Of a stretch of 64,000 nucleotides of DNA, positions 33,769 to 44,461 are shown piece by piece (the stretch's first letter is position 1; every line of letters starts with the position of its first letter). The DNA comes from Astrothelium macrocarpum (taxonomy: Eukaryota; Ascomycota; Dothideomycetes; Trypetheliales; Trypetheliaceae), in the NCBI GenBank assembly GCA_021030915.1, contig JAGEMR010000010.1, positions 186,001 to 250,000 of the forward strand, given 5' to 3'. The notes under the pieces are model-generated. The model saw only the letters and a list, made by a program, of their open reading frames with translations. It was not told where the DNA came from and did no database searches. A program made the position numbers and the translations under genes.

Positions 33769-35670
33769 TCACCCTTGAGTCGCGACTGTGAATGAGCTGC
33801 CATAGTCAAAGGAAGCATCCATTCCCAATATTCTCTTGGCCGTCAGATAAAATTCATAAGCCCTCAATTTCAACCTAACTCGCATGTACGCGCTCCATGC
33901 ACCTAAAAACGCAACGAAGTTTGCGGGTTTCAAGAAGCTGCCTTGTAAACTCTCTAGTTGCTCTTCATAGATTGCGCGAGAAGCGTAGCGGGCAAGGATG
34001 AGAAACGACCGAACTGGTCCTTGGCGAGTGTGGAGGCCTTCATCAAGGCTACGGGCTGGTGAACATATTAACGCGATCCAGTGCTAAAGGATAACTAGAC
34101 AATAGGAGCTTACTCAGATCGTTGGTCTTCAGGATAAGAAGAATAATCTTTGGCACCTGACCCAAAAGTTGTACAAGCTGTTCCAGCATTCCATCGCCTA
34201 ATGCGCTGGTGATGGCTTGTTTCTCTTGTTCAGAGCGTGCTGCTTCAACGCCACTCGTCACGACTCGGTAATCTCTTCCCGTAATTGCAGAAGCGAACAA
34301 TGGGAACTGCTCGTCCGTGATGCCGGCTACCTCGTACGCATACTTTCTCATTCTAGGTTCATTGGCTTCAATGACAGCAAGCCAGAGTTTCGCATAAGAA
34401 CGGCGGAGTTTCGTCGGGATATCACGGTAAAGGCCATGATCGTATAGAATGACATCGAAATTATGGGGTGCTCGTCGGGAGGTATTGAGCCGTATCGCTA
34501 TGTTCCCGCCGTGTGGATCACAATGTAGTGGTGCATTGGTACCAAATATCATTTCGTTAAAGATTCTTGCCAAAGCTGCAGAGACCTCGTCACGATCAAT
34601 TCCGTGAGAGTCAAGGTATTGGAGATCATCCGGTCGATGACCGGTGATGTATTCCATAACTAGAATGCGTCGCTTTGCCCAAACTACATCCGGTATTACA
34701 AGGGGCGTGTTGCTAACGTGACTGAAATACTTCTTGGTACGTATGGCATTCTCGCCTTCTCTTGAGAAATCAAGTTCCACGGGGAGAGAAGCTTCCATTT
34801 CATCTGACAACCACGTCAAGTCATACTCGGGGAAGAATCGTTTCAATGTTTGGAAGGTGAAACGCGTGAGTGCGAGATCCAAAGGAGCCCACTCATCCAA
34901 AGACGGATGTTGTACTTTGACAGCAACCATTTGCCCACTATCTCTCATCTTGGCCCTATGAACTTGTGCTAGTGATGCTGCTCCGATCGGTTCATGTTCG
35001 AATTCAACAAAGTAGTCGTCCAGTGGCGTCCCAGTATCGTTGTGCACCATCTCCGCTATAGAATCATATGAAGACACTGGGCACTGATCTTGCAATGGAA
35101 TGAATGTCGTGGTCCATTCCTCCGGGAGGAGATATGTCAAGCTGCTCAAATGTTGACCTAGCTTTATAAATATCGAGCCATTCTTTTCCAAGACTGAGAG
35201 TGTGCGGTCCGCGCATCGTTTGTGGCAAGCTTTCAAAAGCACGTCGTTCTCATCTCCTTCTTTCTCCCGTGTGCCGAGGGTGACACGATAGCTATAGTAT
35301 AACCGTCAGCGGACTTTGGACGTGAAAGATGCTGCCAAATATCATACTCGTTGATACAGATGGCTAATGTTGTCACCACCCTTCCGGTTCTCTCCGCCGC
35401 AGTATAGTAATGCTTCGCATCGTCACCTATGCTCAATATGCCAGCGGTAGCTGCGGCAGTCCCTCCAGAGGCCGCAAGTATTATTCTCCCTCTCCTGCGA
35501 CACGGTTGTGGTGTATTTGGCCATGTTCTGAAGCCCTGTCGACAGTGGACGACGTTGCGCAGCCGCTGTTGGAGTAGACGATTTCTGTAAATCCAGCAAG
35601 TGGGCAAGCGAGCGAATGATTGGAAACTTCTGGTTTCGAGCATATTCACGGCATTTTCAAGCCCTGACAA
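33769..35670 (-). CDS. MCP2: ABC1/ADCK-family atypical kinase-like protein (MCP2-like), mitochondrial
   Basis: Member of the COQ8/ADCK family; the closest type appears to be yeast Mcp2/Cqd2 and human ADCK1, linked to mitochondrial lipid and coenzyme Q handling. Exons complement(35348..35670), (34114..35291) and (33769..34055), 595 aa. A basic, Arg-rich N-terminus fits a presequence. Seen: KxGQ (IKLGQH), the Ala-rich nucleotide loop EPIGAASLAQVH, AVKVQHP, HCDPHGGNI and DHG replacing DFG (YDHGLYR). The third exon is easily missed: the preceding ORF stops at 34049, but a 58-nt intron (34056..34113) restores NDLTRSLDEGLHTRQGP and about 95 more residues. The symbol is by family resemblance. Confidence 0.88.
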
Positions 35671-36219
35671 GAGCTGCAGATATTAGCAGCCGATCCATCA
35701 GTCAGTTATGAGCGTCTGTCTGGAGTGAAGGCATTGAAAGCGAAGTCGACAGGGTCATAGAAAAATATCCCGGCTAGCGTGATGCACCGAGCCCGTTGTC
35801 ACAGATGAGACTATACTATAGTAGGCCTTCCGTTCTGCTAGGCTGAAGATTGAATTGTTTAAGTTTCTCATGGCATTATTCCCGATTATTCTAGTTCGAA
35901 GTTGCAAACCATCTGGACTAGCAACTGAGAGTTCATATATCGAGCCAGAAGAAAAGGCGAATTCGAAAAGTCTCACAACATGCCTCCAACTAAATAGGTT
36001 GTATTTCTCGCCTTCATAATGATATGCGCCATAGACCCCATTGCCTTTGCCATAAGCCCCTGGTATCTGGCGCCGTTCGCGAATGCGCAAAAGCGGCTCA
36101 CAAGCGGCTGAATGCCCCGCGAGCCTTCTTGCTTGCAATGCATGACTAAAATGTTTTACATCCAATATTACGAAAGAGAAGAACAACTTCACAAAAGCAC
36201 CTCCTCGGCCAGATGGAAT
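35671..36219. other. Spacer between MCP2-like gene and UBC9
   Basis: About 550 nt. Contains an unrecognised 145-codon minus-strand ORF (35755..36192), most likely UBC9 3' sequence and MCP2-like promoter. Confidence 0.45.
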
Positions 36220-36852
36220 TCATGAAGCTGGGTTCTCTTTGACTATATGCTTGATTTTTCGGTCATAAGATGCTCGATCCTTCTTGAAGAGGTTGTAGGC
36301 TTCTGCTTGTGCGGGTGACTCAGGATTTGGCTCATCAAGAAGTGATTGGATGCCTAGCAAGATATCTTTGATTGTTATTGCTGGTTTCCACCCTTCATCC
36401 TCGTTCAATATCGATAGACACACGGTACCGGATGGGTAGACATTGGGGTGGAAGAGTGGTGGAACGAATTTGCCTAGTCTCGGTCAGCCCAGACTTGATC
36501 GATTTCTGAAGTTGTGTTGATCTGCTCACATTTCGGTGGCTTCGTTGGGTATTCTATGGTTGGTCTGTTAGCTGACCGTCATACAATGTTGTGCCCTTAT
36601 ACATACCATCTGGAAAATGAACCTCTAATTTGAAGAGGCCGCCTTCCCATAGTGTCTTGTCCTTGCCAGGCACGCCGCATTCCCACTTCTTGAGATCAAG
36701 GACACCCTGTTGATTCCGAGCTGGCCTTGCGTAGAAGCCAAATGGGTGATCGCGTCGCCATTGCTTGCTGACGTACTTTAGTAGGTGTGGATATAACAAG
36801 AACTCAAGTGACCGCACCGCTCTTCTTGGAGCCTGTTCTGACATAGAGACAT
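36220..36852 (-). CDS. UBC9: UBC9, SUMO-conjugating E2 enzyme
   Basis: Single E2 for SUMO; accepts SUMO from the E1 on its active-site Cys and passes it to nuclear targets. Four exons, complement(36818..36852), (36607..36767), (36530..36553) and (36220..36473), give 157 aa against 158 in human. Seen: N-terminal helix MSLCQNRLQEERKQWRRD, HPFGFYARP, EYPTKPPKC, the active-site segment FHPNVYPSGTVCLSIL (Cys near residue 93) and QAEAYNLF. Exon 3 is a 24-nt microexon between introns of 53 and 56 nt. Intron 1 is 50 nt with a TACTAA branch. Divergent from PEX19. Confidence 0.96.
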
Positions 36853-37232
36853 GGCAGAGGTTGATAGAGCTCAATGCAGAAAATATGCAACTACCTAGGA
36901 AGAGCGTCTGGGAAGATTGTAGCTTAATTTGAAAAGGCCTGCTAACGTTCAGCTGTAGTCGAAAATTTTACAACGCATGGCATATGAGGATTGAAGTGCG
37001 CGGTGAATCCGTGTCGTTACGGATGGAGGCCGCCCATTAAATGCGGCCTCGAGTATCGTAGGGCAGTGATGCAAACACAAGCAAACACCCCACACAACAT
37101 TCGTGGGTCGGCCAATTCGCCGCTTTCCTGCGCTACCTCGGCTCGTTACTTAGGCGCATTGAGTAACCATGCAGCAGAAATGAGTGCTTCTGCAAATAGT
37201 CCAGCCCATGCAATTACATGCGATAGCACACT
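36853..37232. promoter_or_regulatory. Shared promoter region, UBC9 / PEX19
   Basis: 380 nt between divergent starts. No clear TATA box. Inferred from layout. Confidence 0.45.
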
Positions 37233-38272
37233 ATGGCAGACAAGGAAGACAATAAACCACCAACAACATCCTCAGGTGAAGCTGCAGATGTTCCTGATCC
37301 AGATGAAGATGATTTAGACGATCTTGACGGTGCGAATGCGGTTGGGTTGCATGTGAATTCCATGTTGACATTTATTTAGAGGTTCTTGACGAGTTTAAAG
37401 CTACCAAGCTAGAAGAAAAGCCAGCATTTGAGACCAAGGAACGTATTGGGCTGCAGAGTTCGACCACAGCAGCGCCAGAAAGCAAAGAAACACAAGCAGA
37501 CGTTGACGATGATGAATTTGCGAAACAATTACAGGCTGGTATGGCGGAGTTGCTGGCGGATGTCGATAAAGATCCAGAGATGAAAAAACAATTTGAAGAA
37601 TTGATGCAAGGATTGGGAGCCAACGTCGCTGCTGCCGACGCGGAGACATCAACCACAAAATCCAATGAACAGGCGAACAAGTCCAAAGGTTCAAAGGTCG
37701 GTGAAGACTCATTTCAGGAAACCATACGGAAGACAATGGAGCGGATGCAAGAATCCGGCGATCAAGCCTCGGCTGCAGCCACATCTTCATCCCAGGATGA
37801 TATGGTTGCGCAAATGTTAAAGGAGATGGAGAAATCGGGCCTTGGTGGCAGTGAGAACGATGAAGACTTTTCGAAGATGCTACTAGGTATGATGGAGCAA
37901 TTGACAAATAAAGATATTCTCTATGAGCCTATGAAAGAGCTCAATGACAAGTTCCCAACATGGATGAAGGGCAATCGAGAAAAATTGAGCAAGGAAGATC
38001 TTGCCCGATACGAAGAACAGCAGAAGCTTGTGTCCGAGATTGTCGGTAAATTTGAGACGAACAGCTATTCCGATGAGAATGCCGAAGACCGGGAGTATAT
38101 TGTTGAGAGGATGCAAAAGGTGAGCCTTGGCGCGGGATCTCTTTACAAAAGTATTCGTCTCATTGTTTTCTAGATGCAAGCTGCCGGTGCTCCCCCACCA
38201 GATCTAGTTGGTGATATGAACGCTACACAAGAAGCGCTTGGTGATATGGACGCGCAATGCCCTCAACAATAA
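37233..38272 (+). CDS. PEX19: PEX19, peroxisomal membrane protein import receptor
   Basis: Cytosolic chaperone/receptor that delivers peroxisomal membrane proteins to Pex3. Exons 37233..37329, 37380..38119 and 38174..38272, 311 aa. Acidic N-terminus (DPDEDDLDDLDE), central helices (FAKQLQAGMAELLADVD; DSFQETIRKTMERM), and the conserved cargo-binding part with KDILYEPMKELNDKFPTW. The last exon ends in CPQQ, a farnesylation CaaX box like that of yeast Pex19. Introns are 50 and 54 nt. If the second were not removed, a stop would delete the CaaX box. Confidence 0.95.
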
Positions 38273-38450
38273 CGCCAGAGCTCCAGACAAATGTTGCACC
38301 TTACCGAGGACCAATCCACACAATGTTCACGTTGAGCAACCATTTGATCACCACCCTGAATTGACGCAGCAACCCTGTACGCATCCTTTTCAGGACAGAG
38401 ACATCGCTCCAATCTTACAAGAGGCGGTTCGTGCCGTAGCCAGGCTTGAT

Positions 38451-39206
38451 CTAATCGTTCTCAGTATCCATTGCCTCGCTATCCAGAGCAGGGTGCTCCC
38501 CGTGCTCCGATTCCGTTCCCACTAGGCCGAGGAAAATGTTATCATAATCATCATCACTTCCGTATCGTTCGGACATATGCTTCTCTGTCGGGTGCGGTGG
38601 TTCTTCCTCTGTTTCCATAAGGGCTAGCAAAGCGTCCAAGTCTTCTTCCTCTCGTCGTCGGAAATCATCGGCTTCGCGGGCATCGTCAGATGATGGTTGA
38701 CTAGCTTCTATAGAGGTTTGCGATTTGAAAATTGGGGTTTGACTGCTGTACACGGGAAGATCTGCTTCCTCTTCTTCGGGCGCTTCCTCCGTTGGAGGGG
38801 CTGCCTGCATCAATTCGGCCTCCCATCTTTTGCGCTCGGACACATAGTCTTGTCGCAGTATCTATAGTACCGATCGTGAGTCGGTCTATGCTTATATAGT
38901 TACTGGCATGGTTAAGAATTTTAATAATACCTGATCCCCACGAGCTGCCCATTGATGCTCATCTCTACTATCCTTGACTGATTTGAGAAATAGTTCGCGT
39001 CGTCTATTTCTGGTTGTGTCTCTCGACCTTAATAGAGGATTGGGTTTAACAGATCGCTTTGAAAAAGGCAAATGCGGCTTTGCAGCATCGGACATTGGCT
39101 GCTGTCGAAGACGCGCATTTGCGGAGCGTGGGGAGAGAGGCGATGGGGCTGTAGCTGACATCAATCGATCTTCATAGAAACATGCGTATTGTGCGGTAGT
39201 AAACAT
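38451..39206 (-). CDS. Conserved-looking fungal protein, unnamed
   Basis: Not recognised. Exons complement(38931..39206) and (38451..38861), 228 aa, joined by a 69-nt intron (GTATTA ... TATAG) in phase. The N-terminal half is basic (KRSVKPNPLLRSRDTTRNRRRELFL) and continues into a charged helix with WAARGDQ and YVSERKRWEAEL. The C-terminal half is strongly acidic, with EEDLDALLALME and a Ser/Asp tail ending EAMDTEND. Basic-then-acidic layout suggests a nuclear or nucleic-acid-associated protein, an inference only. Convergent with PEX19, 178 nt apart. Confidence 0.7.
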
Positions 39207-39672
39207 CTTGTTGCGCGTAGAAAAAGCTTAAGAATTGTAGTCCACTTGGGATGGGAAACGCGAAGGGCAGATCGGCGTCATTGATCGCCGCCTAAATTGG
39301 AAATACGAAAGCAGTGACGCGAGTGACGCGTCGGAGCGCATTTCGCAGCACTCAGTCCCGTGACATAGCCACGAAACTCTTTGCAATCCTGGTATTCCAC
39401 ATCGTTCTGCACAGACTAAATCCAGCCAATCTACAAGGTCACCATTTCCAGAAACGCGACATTCGCTTCAGCTGGAGATTTCGAAAATCGAAGATTTAAT
39501 GCGCCTAGAACTTGGCCGGTTCCTGTTGTTTGGGAGCTGTCGAACCCTCGCGACATACGCACAGTCTATATAACCAAAACTCCATTACCCGAACGAGAAG
39601 TATATTGTCCAACCATCTCGTAGTTTCTGAAGCTCTGTCAATTCTCCCAATACCTTCTCTTCAACCACAAAT
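39207..39672. other. Upstream region of the Gag-like ORF
   Basis: About 470 nt, with a TATATAA box at 39567..39573, 100 nt before the ATG. I could not define an LTR or a primer-binding site. Confidence 0.4.
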
Positions 39673-40002
39673 ATGAACGATTTCATGACGGGAATCCAGC
39701 ATCTGCCCAAGCTCACTATCATTGGGGAATATTTTTATTGGAGAATCGTCATTCAAAACTACCTCCAAGGTCGAGGCCTTTGGAAATATGTGAATGGGAA
39801 AGCTTGGGAGGATATTCAGCCTGCCTATGAAGACACCGATCAATACGAGGCGCTCCACTCGACTTGGACAATGTTTGATTCGCAGGCAAAGACAGTCATT
39901 CTCTTGGTCGTCCACAGATTGATTGTAGACAGTACCCTCATCAATTGCAAAACGTCCAAGGATATGTTCCAGGCACTTGATCGTCGTTTTGGCAAAGTAT
40001 AA
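39673..40002 (+). CDS. Solitary Ty1/copia Gag-like ORF (retroelement remnant or domesticated gene)
   Basis: 109-aa uninterrupted ORF resembling the N-terminal capsid part of Ty1/copia Gag (UBN2 / retrotran_gag type). It has a leading L...GEYFYWR segment, LWKYVNG, a WTMFDSQAKTVILLVV helix, and the conserved end INCKTSKDMFQALDRRFGK. No zinc knuckle, protease, integrase or reverse transcriptase follows; the next 2 kb lacks Pol motifs. It is either a truncated, relatively young copia fragment or a captured host gene. Lack of internal stops and an upstream TATA box allow expression. Confidence 0.6.
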   Translation: MNDFMTGIQHLPKLTIIGEYFYWRIVIQNYLQGRGLWKYVNGKAWEDIQPAYEDTDQYEALHSTWTMFDSQAKTVILLVVHRLIVDSTLINCKTSKDMFQALDRRFGKV

Positions 40003-42252
40003 GCATCTGAGGTTCTGTCTTCTGCAATTTGATATCCTACTCATCCTACTGTCCAAGAAGACCAGAATGGAAAAGAAAAAAAAAAGCTAATCTAGCTCAT
40101 GCCTCAAAAAGCATTGGACAAGCACTTCTCCTCTTGTGTATATATCCATACATCTCTGGAGTGCTCTCCATGAAAAGAAGCTTCGTCTATTGCATAAACG
40201 GCAGCCGCTTAGCTGCAACCAGCCTACTCAAGCTTTTCCTTCTTGTCAGCTTCTGCTCCCACAAGCCACACTCATGGCTCGTAAAATCGGAAATTGGGGG
40301 AAAAAAGAGATTCAATTATGAGGCTGTTGACCCGGCGCAAAAGCAGCATCGCACAATCAGAAGCACCCGCACTACGATTCTGGATTACTGTGGGATCGTC
40401 TTTTTGCTCGAGAGCCATGTTTAGGATCCCACTGCACAACTGAAAACATACTGTGTCGGCTTGTGGCGATAGAATCGATCTGAATCACTGCACTTCTCCG
40501 CAACCCCCCTTTTCAACTCAAAATCAGACAGCCGCGGAGATTAAGTAGGCAGGTCAAGACTTATGATCCTAGAAGACCAGCTCTCGTGGGAAGGATACCC
40601 AGATGCTGACATCCGAGGCATACGAGCTTGGGAAAGAACATTCCAATACAAAACTTTGTTCTTTACATCCTAGCTCTCTTTTTTTCCGAGGAAGCGTACA
40701 GCAAAGAGATGAGGGACTTGTATCCATCTGGGATATTCCTGCGGTTTGAACCAACTTGGCTCCATCCTACGAGCAGAGCCTGAACGCATATTGATGGATT
40801 GAACGGCGGGGAATACGTTGAGGCAAGGCATGCTTCATGATCCATCGAAGTAAATGAACCAGAAACGAATACGAAGGAAATGGTCATTTTCTCGAGAAGC
40901 GGGACGTATTTCCACGCGCCGTCGACTTCGTCCATCCGTGAACGTAGAAGTCCAAATACCTCGGCTGCTTTACTTTATGTTGCAAGAATTGAATATCAAA
41001 ATACGCTAGGCTCGCAAGGGCGCTTGGTCTTTTCAATCTACTTTCACAGGATCGAAACCATGCTGGGAAATCCATGAACTGATTTGAAAAATCTGCAGTA
41101 TGGTGAAACAGATGACTGGCCAAGAGCGGCTGGCGTAATGATATTTGGATGTTGGCTTATTACGCTCGGAAGGCACGTACAACGAGGCCCAAAAGTTAGT
41201 GCAACATGGATCACAGCATGTAGACAACGTATGAAAAAAGACTCATTATGACGAGGAAGATACATTAGGGGGAGTTTCAAAGGGAAGCCAACGATGATGG
41301 GTGGTTCCTACAAACTTAACTTTCTCCGCCAGTGAATTTTTTTTTTATTATTTCTTAACGGCGTCACTTAGCCAGAGAACCAAGCCTACGCTTAAGAACA
41401 CGGCGAATTGGTATATTGAAAATAATGGCGGCTGCAGAGCAATGGATACGCTTCGGTGAATTGCAATAGCAATCTGCTACCTGCAAGACCAATTTCAAGT
41501 TGATAAACAATGAGCACTGCCTCTGCGGGGCTCATCCGATCTCCGAGGCTGTTTCGTCGTGCGCAAAAAAGGCTTCGTGCCAAGATCTAGCAAGGATGTG
41601 CTTCAAACTGCCACAAGGGTCTTTAATCTATTTTACACATTTCAGAGAACGCCGTGCTCGAAATCTCAAAGTCTCTCACTGGTAGCGGGATCGACCGGCA
41701 CCTATCGGCCCTCGGTCATACCGCTAGGCCCCATACGTTCTATATGCACTTCCTGAGCCGTCTCAACCCAACAGAAAGGGGGATTTTCTGAAGTCCAATG
41801 GCAATTCCATATCCTTTTCACACTGCGTCTGTCCAGGATACCTAGCGGACGGGAGCACGCCGGAGACCGCCGAATGAGCCACGATCTGGACGAAAGCTGG
41901 GGTGCATTGCCCACAACGTTCTTGCCACAAATCTATCTCCTACAAGCTTGGCGCTTGTGGTGCTCGATGTATGGAGTCACTGTTTCTTTGACGGACGAGT
42001 GTCTGAACGCTACGTTAGTTCATTCACCCCTAATCTGTCAATCGAGTGCAATCTTGTTGCATCCTCACATGATGATCGAGCCTTGATGTAGCTCTTGAAC
42101 AAGTATAAAGACGTCGTGATTTCCATTCTAAAATTCACCACAGTCGCAGTGAGTTCTCTCATTACTCCAGACTGAGTTTTCTATTCTTCACGCTCATTAG
42201 ACACGAGCGCTTTACCTTCATTTCTTCTGTATTTTCTTCCTTGATTGCGTTC
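40003..42252. other. Gene-free stretch between Gag-like ORF and cutinase
   Basis: About 2.25 kb, short unsupported ORFs only. Regulatory DNA of the cutinase probably occupies the right end. Confidence 0.5.
42105..42110 (+). promoter_or_regulatory. TATA box of the cutinase gene
   Basis: TATAAA 143 nt upstream of the cutinase ATG, followed by a CT-rich leader. Confidence 0.55.
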
Positions 42253-43534
42253 ATGATGCCTTCAATTCTTCTATCAGCTCTTCTTGCTACTCAAGCTCTT
42301 GCCGTTCCCGTTCCACAGGGTCTTTCCGGCATTTTGGGAGGGTTGGGCGGCAGCTCTGGCTCTTCCGGTACATCCAGTGGCGGCTTGGGGTCTTTGCTTG
42401 GCGGTCTAGGCGGCAGCTCAGGCAGCAGCGGCGGAGGTCTCGGTTCACTGCTTGGAGGACTTGGAGGTCTTGGAGGTAGTTCTGGCAGTGGCGGACTTGG
42501 CTCACTTCCAGGCGGCCTAGGCGGGCTTGGTGGTAGCAATTCCACAGGTCTCGGCGGGCTGGGCGGACTCGGCGGGCTCGGCTCAGGTTCCGGATCAAGC
42601 GGATCTGGGTTAGGATCGCTTGGCGGAGGTTTATCTGGTCTCGGCTCTGGCTCAAGTGGATCCGGTCTGGGATCGCTTGGTGGTCTTGGAGGACTCGCAC
42701 CGAGCTCGGGAGGAAGTGGAGGATCGTCTGGTCTCGGCTCACTTGGTGGCCTCGGAAGCCTTGGATCTGGCTCTGGATCTTCAAGCAGTGGATCTGGTGG
42801 CCTAGGTTCCCTTCTGAGTGGTGGAAGCGGCGGCTCCAGCTCTCTCGGTGGCTTGAGCAGTCTAGGAGGTAAGAATATCGTCGAATTTTCGGAAGCTAGT
42901 ACTGAGAGACATAGGTGTGACTGCAAACGACGTTCAGGATGGTGTCTGCAAAGGCACTACCTTCATTTGCGCCCGTGGTACAACCGAAGGCGGCAATTTG
43001 GGCGAGACTGTATGCCCTGATCTCGCTAATAAGCTCAAGAGTGACCTGAACAACGATGTCGCAGTCCAAGGTGTCAATTACCCCGCTGATATTGAAGGTG
43101 CCGTAGAAGGTGCCATCGAGACCAAAACAGCACAAGGTTCCGAAAATATGGCACAACTCACGAATCAGGCTCTTCAAAAATGCCCCAGCACTAAGGTTGT
43201 GCTTGCAGGATACAGCCAGGGGGCTGAACAAGTTCACGGCGCTCTCGAGAACTTGGATTCCAGCACAGCGAGCAAGATTTCTGTAAGTTCATTGTCTGAT
43301 TGTTGAATGGTTGCTTAACAGACTGACTTTTTCATAAAGGCTGTAACCACCTTTGGTGATCCGCTCCAAAAACAAGCCTTCCAAGGCGTTCCTCAGTCTA
43401 AAGTCAAAGTTTTCTGTGCTCAAGGCGACGGAGTCTGCGACGGAACTTTTGACATCACTGCAGCTCACTTGTCATACACGCAGACTTCCATCACTCCTGC
43501 TGCTCAATTCATTGAAGGCAACCTCAAAAATTGA
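42253..43534 (+). CDS. Secreted cutinase-family serine esterase with Gly/Ser/Leu-rich N-terminal region
   Basis: Alpha/beta-hydrolase of the cutinase family, which cleaves cutin or related ester polymers outside the cell. Exons 42253..42868, 42915..43282 and 43340..43534, 392 aa; introns are 46 and 57 nt. A signal peptide (MMPSILLSALLATQALA) is followed by about 180 residues almost wholly of Gly, Ser and Leu (repeats like GLGSLLGGLGG), then the catalytic domain. Seen: TFICARGTTEGGN (oxyanion region), nucleophile elbow GYSQG (Ser near 306), GDGVCDG (Asp near 358) and AAHLSY (His near 371), plus the usual Cys. The first of two adjacent ATGs is taken as start. Such a long low-complexity leader is not usual in cutinases. 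Confidence 0.92.
42316..42866 (+). repeat. Coding low-complexity Gly/Ser/Leu repeat array
   Basis: Imperfect repeats of GGTCTTGG / GGCGG(T/A)CT type coding GLGG, GLGSL and SGSG units; prone to length change by slippage. Confidence 0.8.
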
Positions 43535-44461
43535 AAATGAAAGATTATCAGTAGCGCTAGGAATGTGATTGACTTGAAGAGATGGCACCCTTGAGGGTAA
43601 ATGAGTTGTTGTTACATGCTTTGATTTTAGGGGAGCTCAGTGAGCTCCTTTTGTGTGATCTCATGGCATCTTTTAACATAGCAGGTTCTAGGAATGCGAA
43701 ATGTACTTTATCAAGAATAGAATAAAAGACAGTCATTACAGAACGCCAAAGCGCACCACACAATGAATAGAGAGTCGCCTCATTCTTGAGGCTTGCAAGT
43801 GCATGCGTGTTACATCGGCCTTGAATCGATCGTTCCATGATCAAAGACTTGATAGTTAAATACTTGCTAGTATAGCATGTGTCTACTGAAAGGTCTCACT
43901 TACCAGTGTATAAACTCTATGCTAAGAATTTGGGAAGTTGTTTTGTTACCTATAGGATTCAAAGTAACATGCCAAATTTCTGGCTGCTAGACTGCTCTTG
44001 ATTCTCAATCCGTCCGAGGCTAGTGCTAGTAGCAACAAAGAAGCACGACCAAAAAAAGCTTCGGGTAAGCTTGAAATATGATTGCAGTTCGAGTGAAATG
44101 AAGCAAAAAGAAATGAAGGGCAATGGGTGGATGGTACCAGAGCTGTGGTCGGCGGCCCGGCACGCTCAAGCCACCGAGCTACCGGCCATCCAAATGTCAA
44201 CCACAAACAACAATCCCCATGTAACCACCTTCTCACCATCACACCTCCGTGAACGCTGGCCTCTGCTTTCAAGCTTACCGTATCTGTGCGTGAGTTGAAA
44301 CAGGCTTCTCGTCATTCAGACCCATGAAGATGGCTACTGCTGGACCGTCCCCAAGGCCGCATAGTGAGTGTCATTGGTCTCCTATCGCTTGGATTCCACT
44401 ACCTACTCTGCGAAACCCGCAGGTCTCTCCTCTTGTTGAGCTTACACTCTCTAATCAAGAC
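43535..44461. other. Intergenic after the cutinase
   Basis: About 930 nt, nothing supported. An in-frame ATG at 44324 upstream of the next gene is considered part of the leader. Confidence 0.45.

Noticed and set aside
35755..36192. 145-codon minus-strand ORF between UBC9 and the MCP2-like gene
   Set aside because: No family resemblance, no splice partners, and it falls where UBC9 3' sequence and the next promoter are expected.
42291..42926. Minus-strand ORF rich in Pro/Arg/Glu opposite the cutinase repeat
   Set aside because: Mirror image of the Gly/Ser repeat; composition fully explained by the sense repeat.
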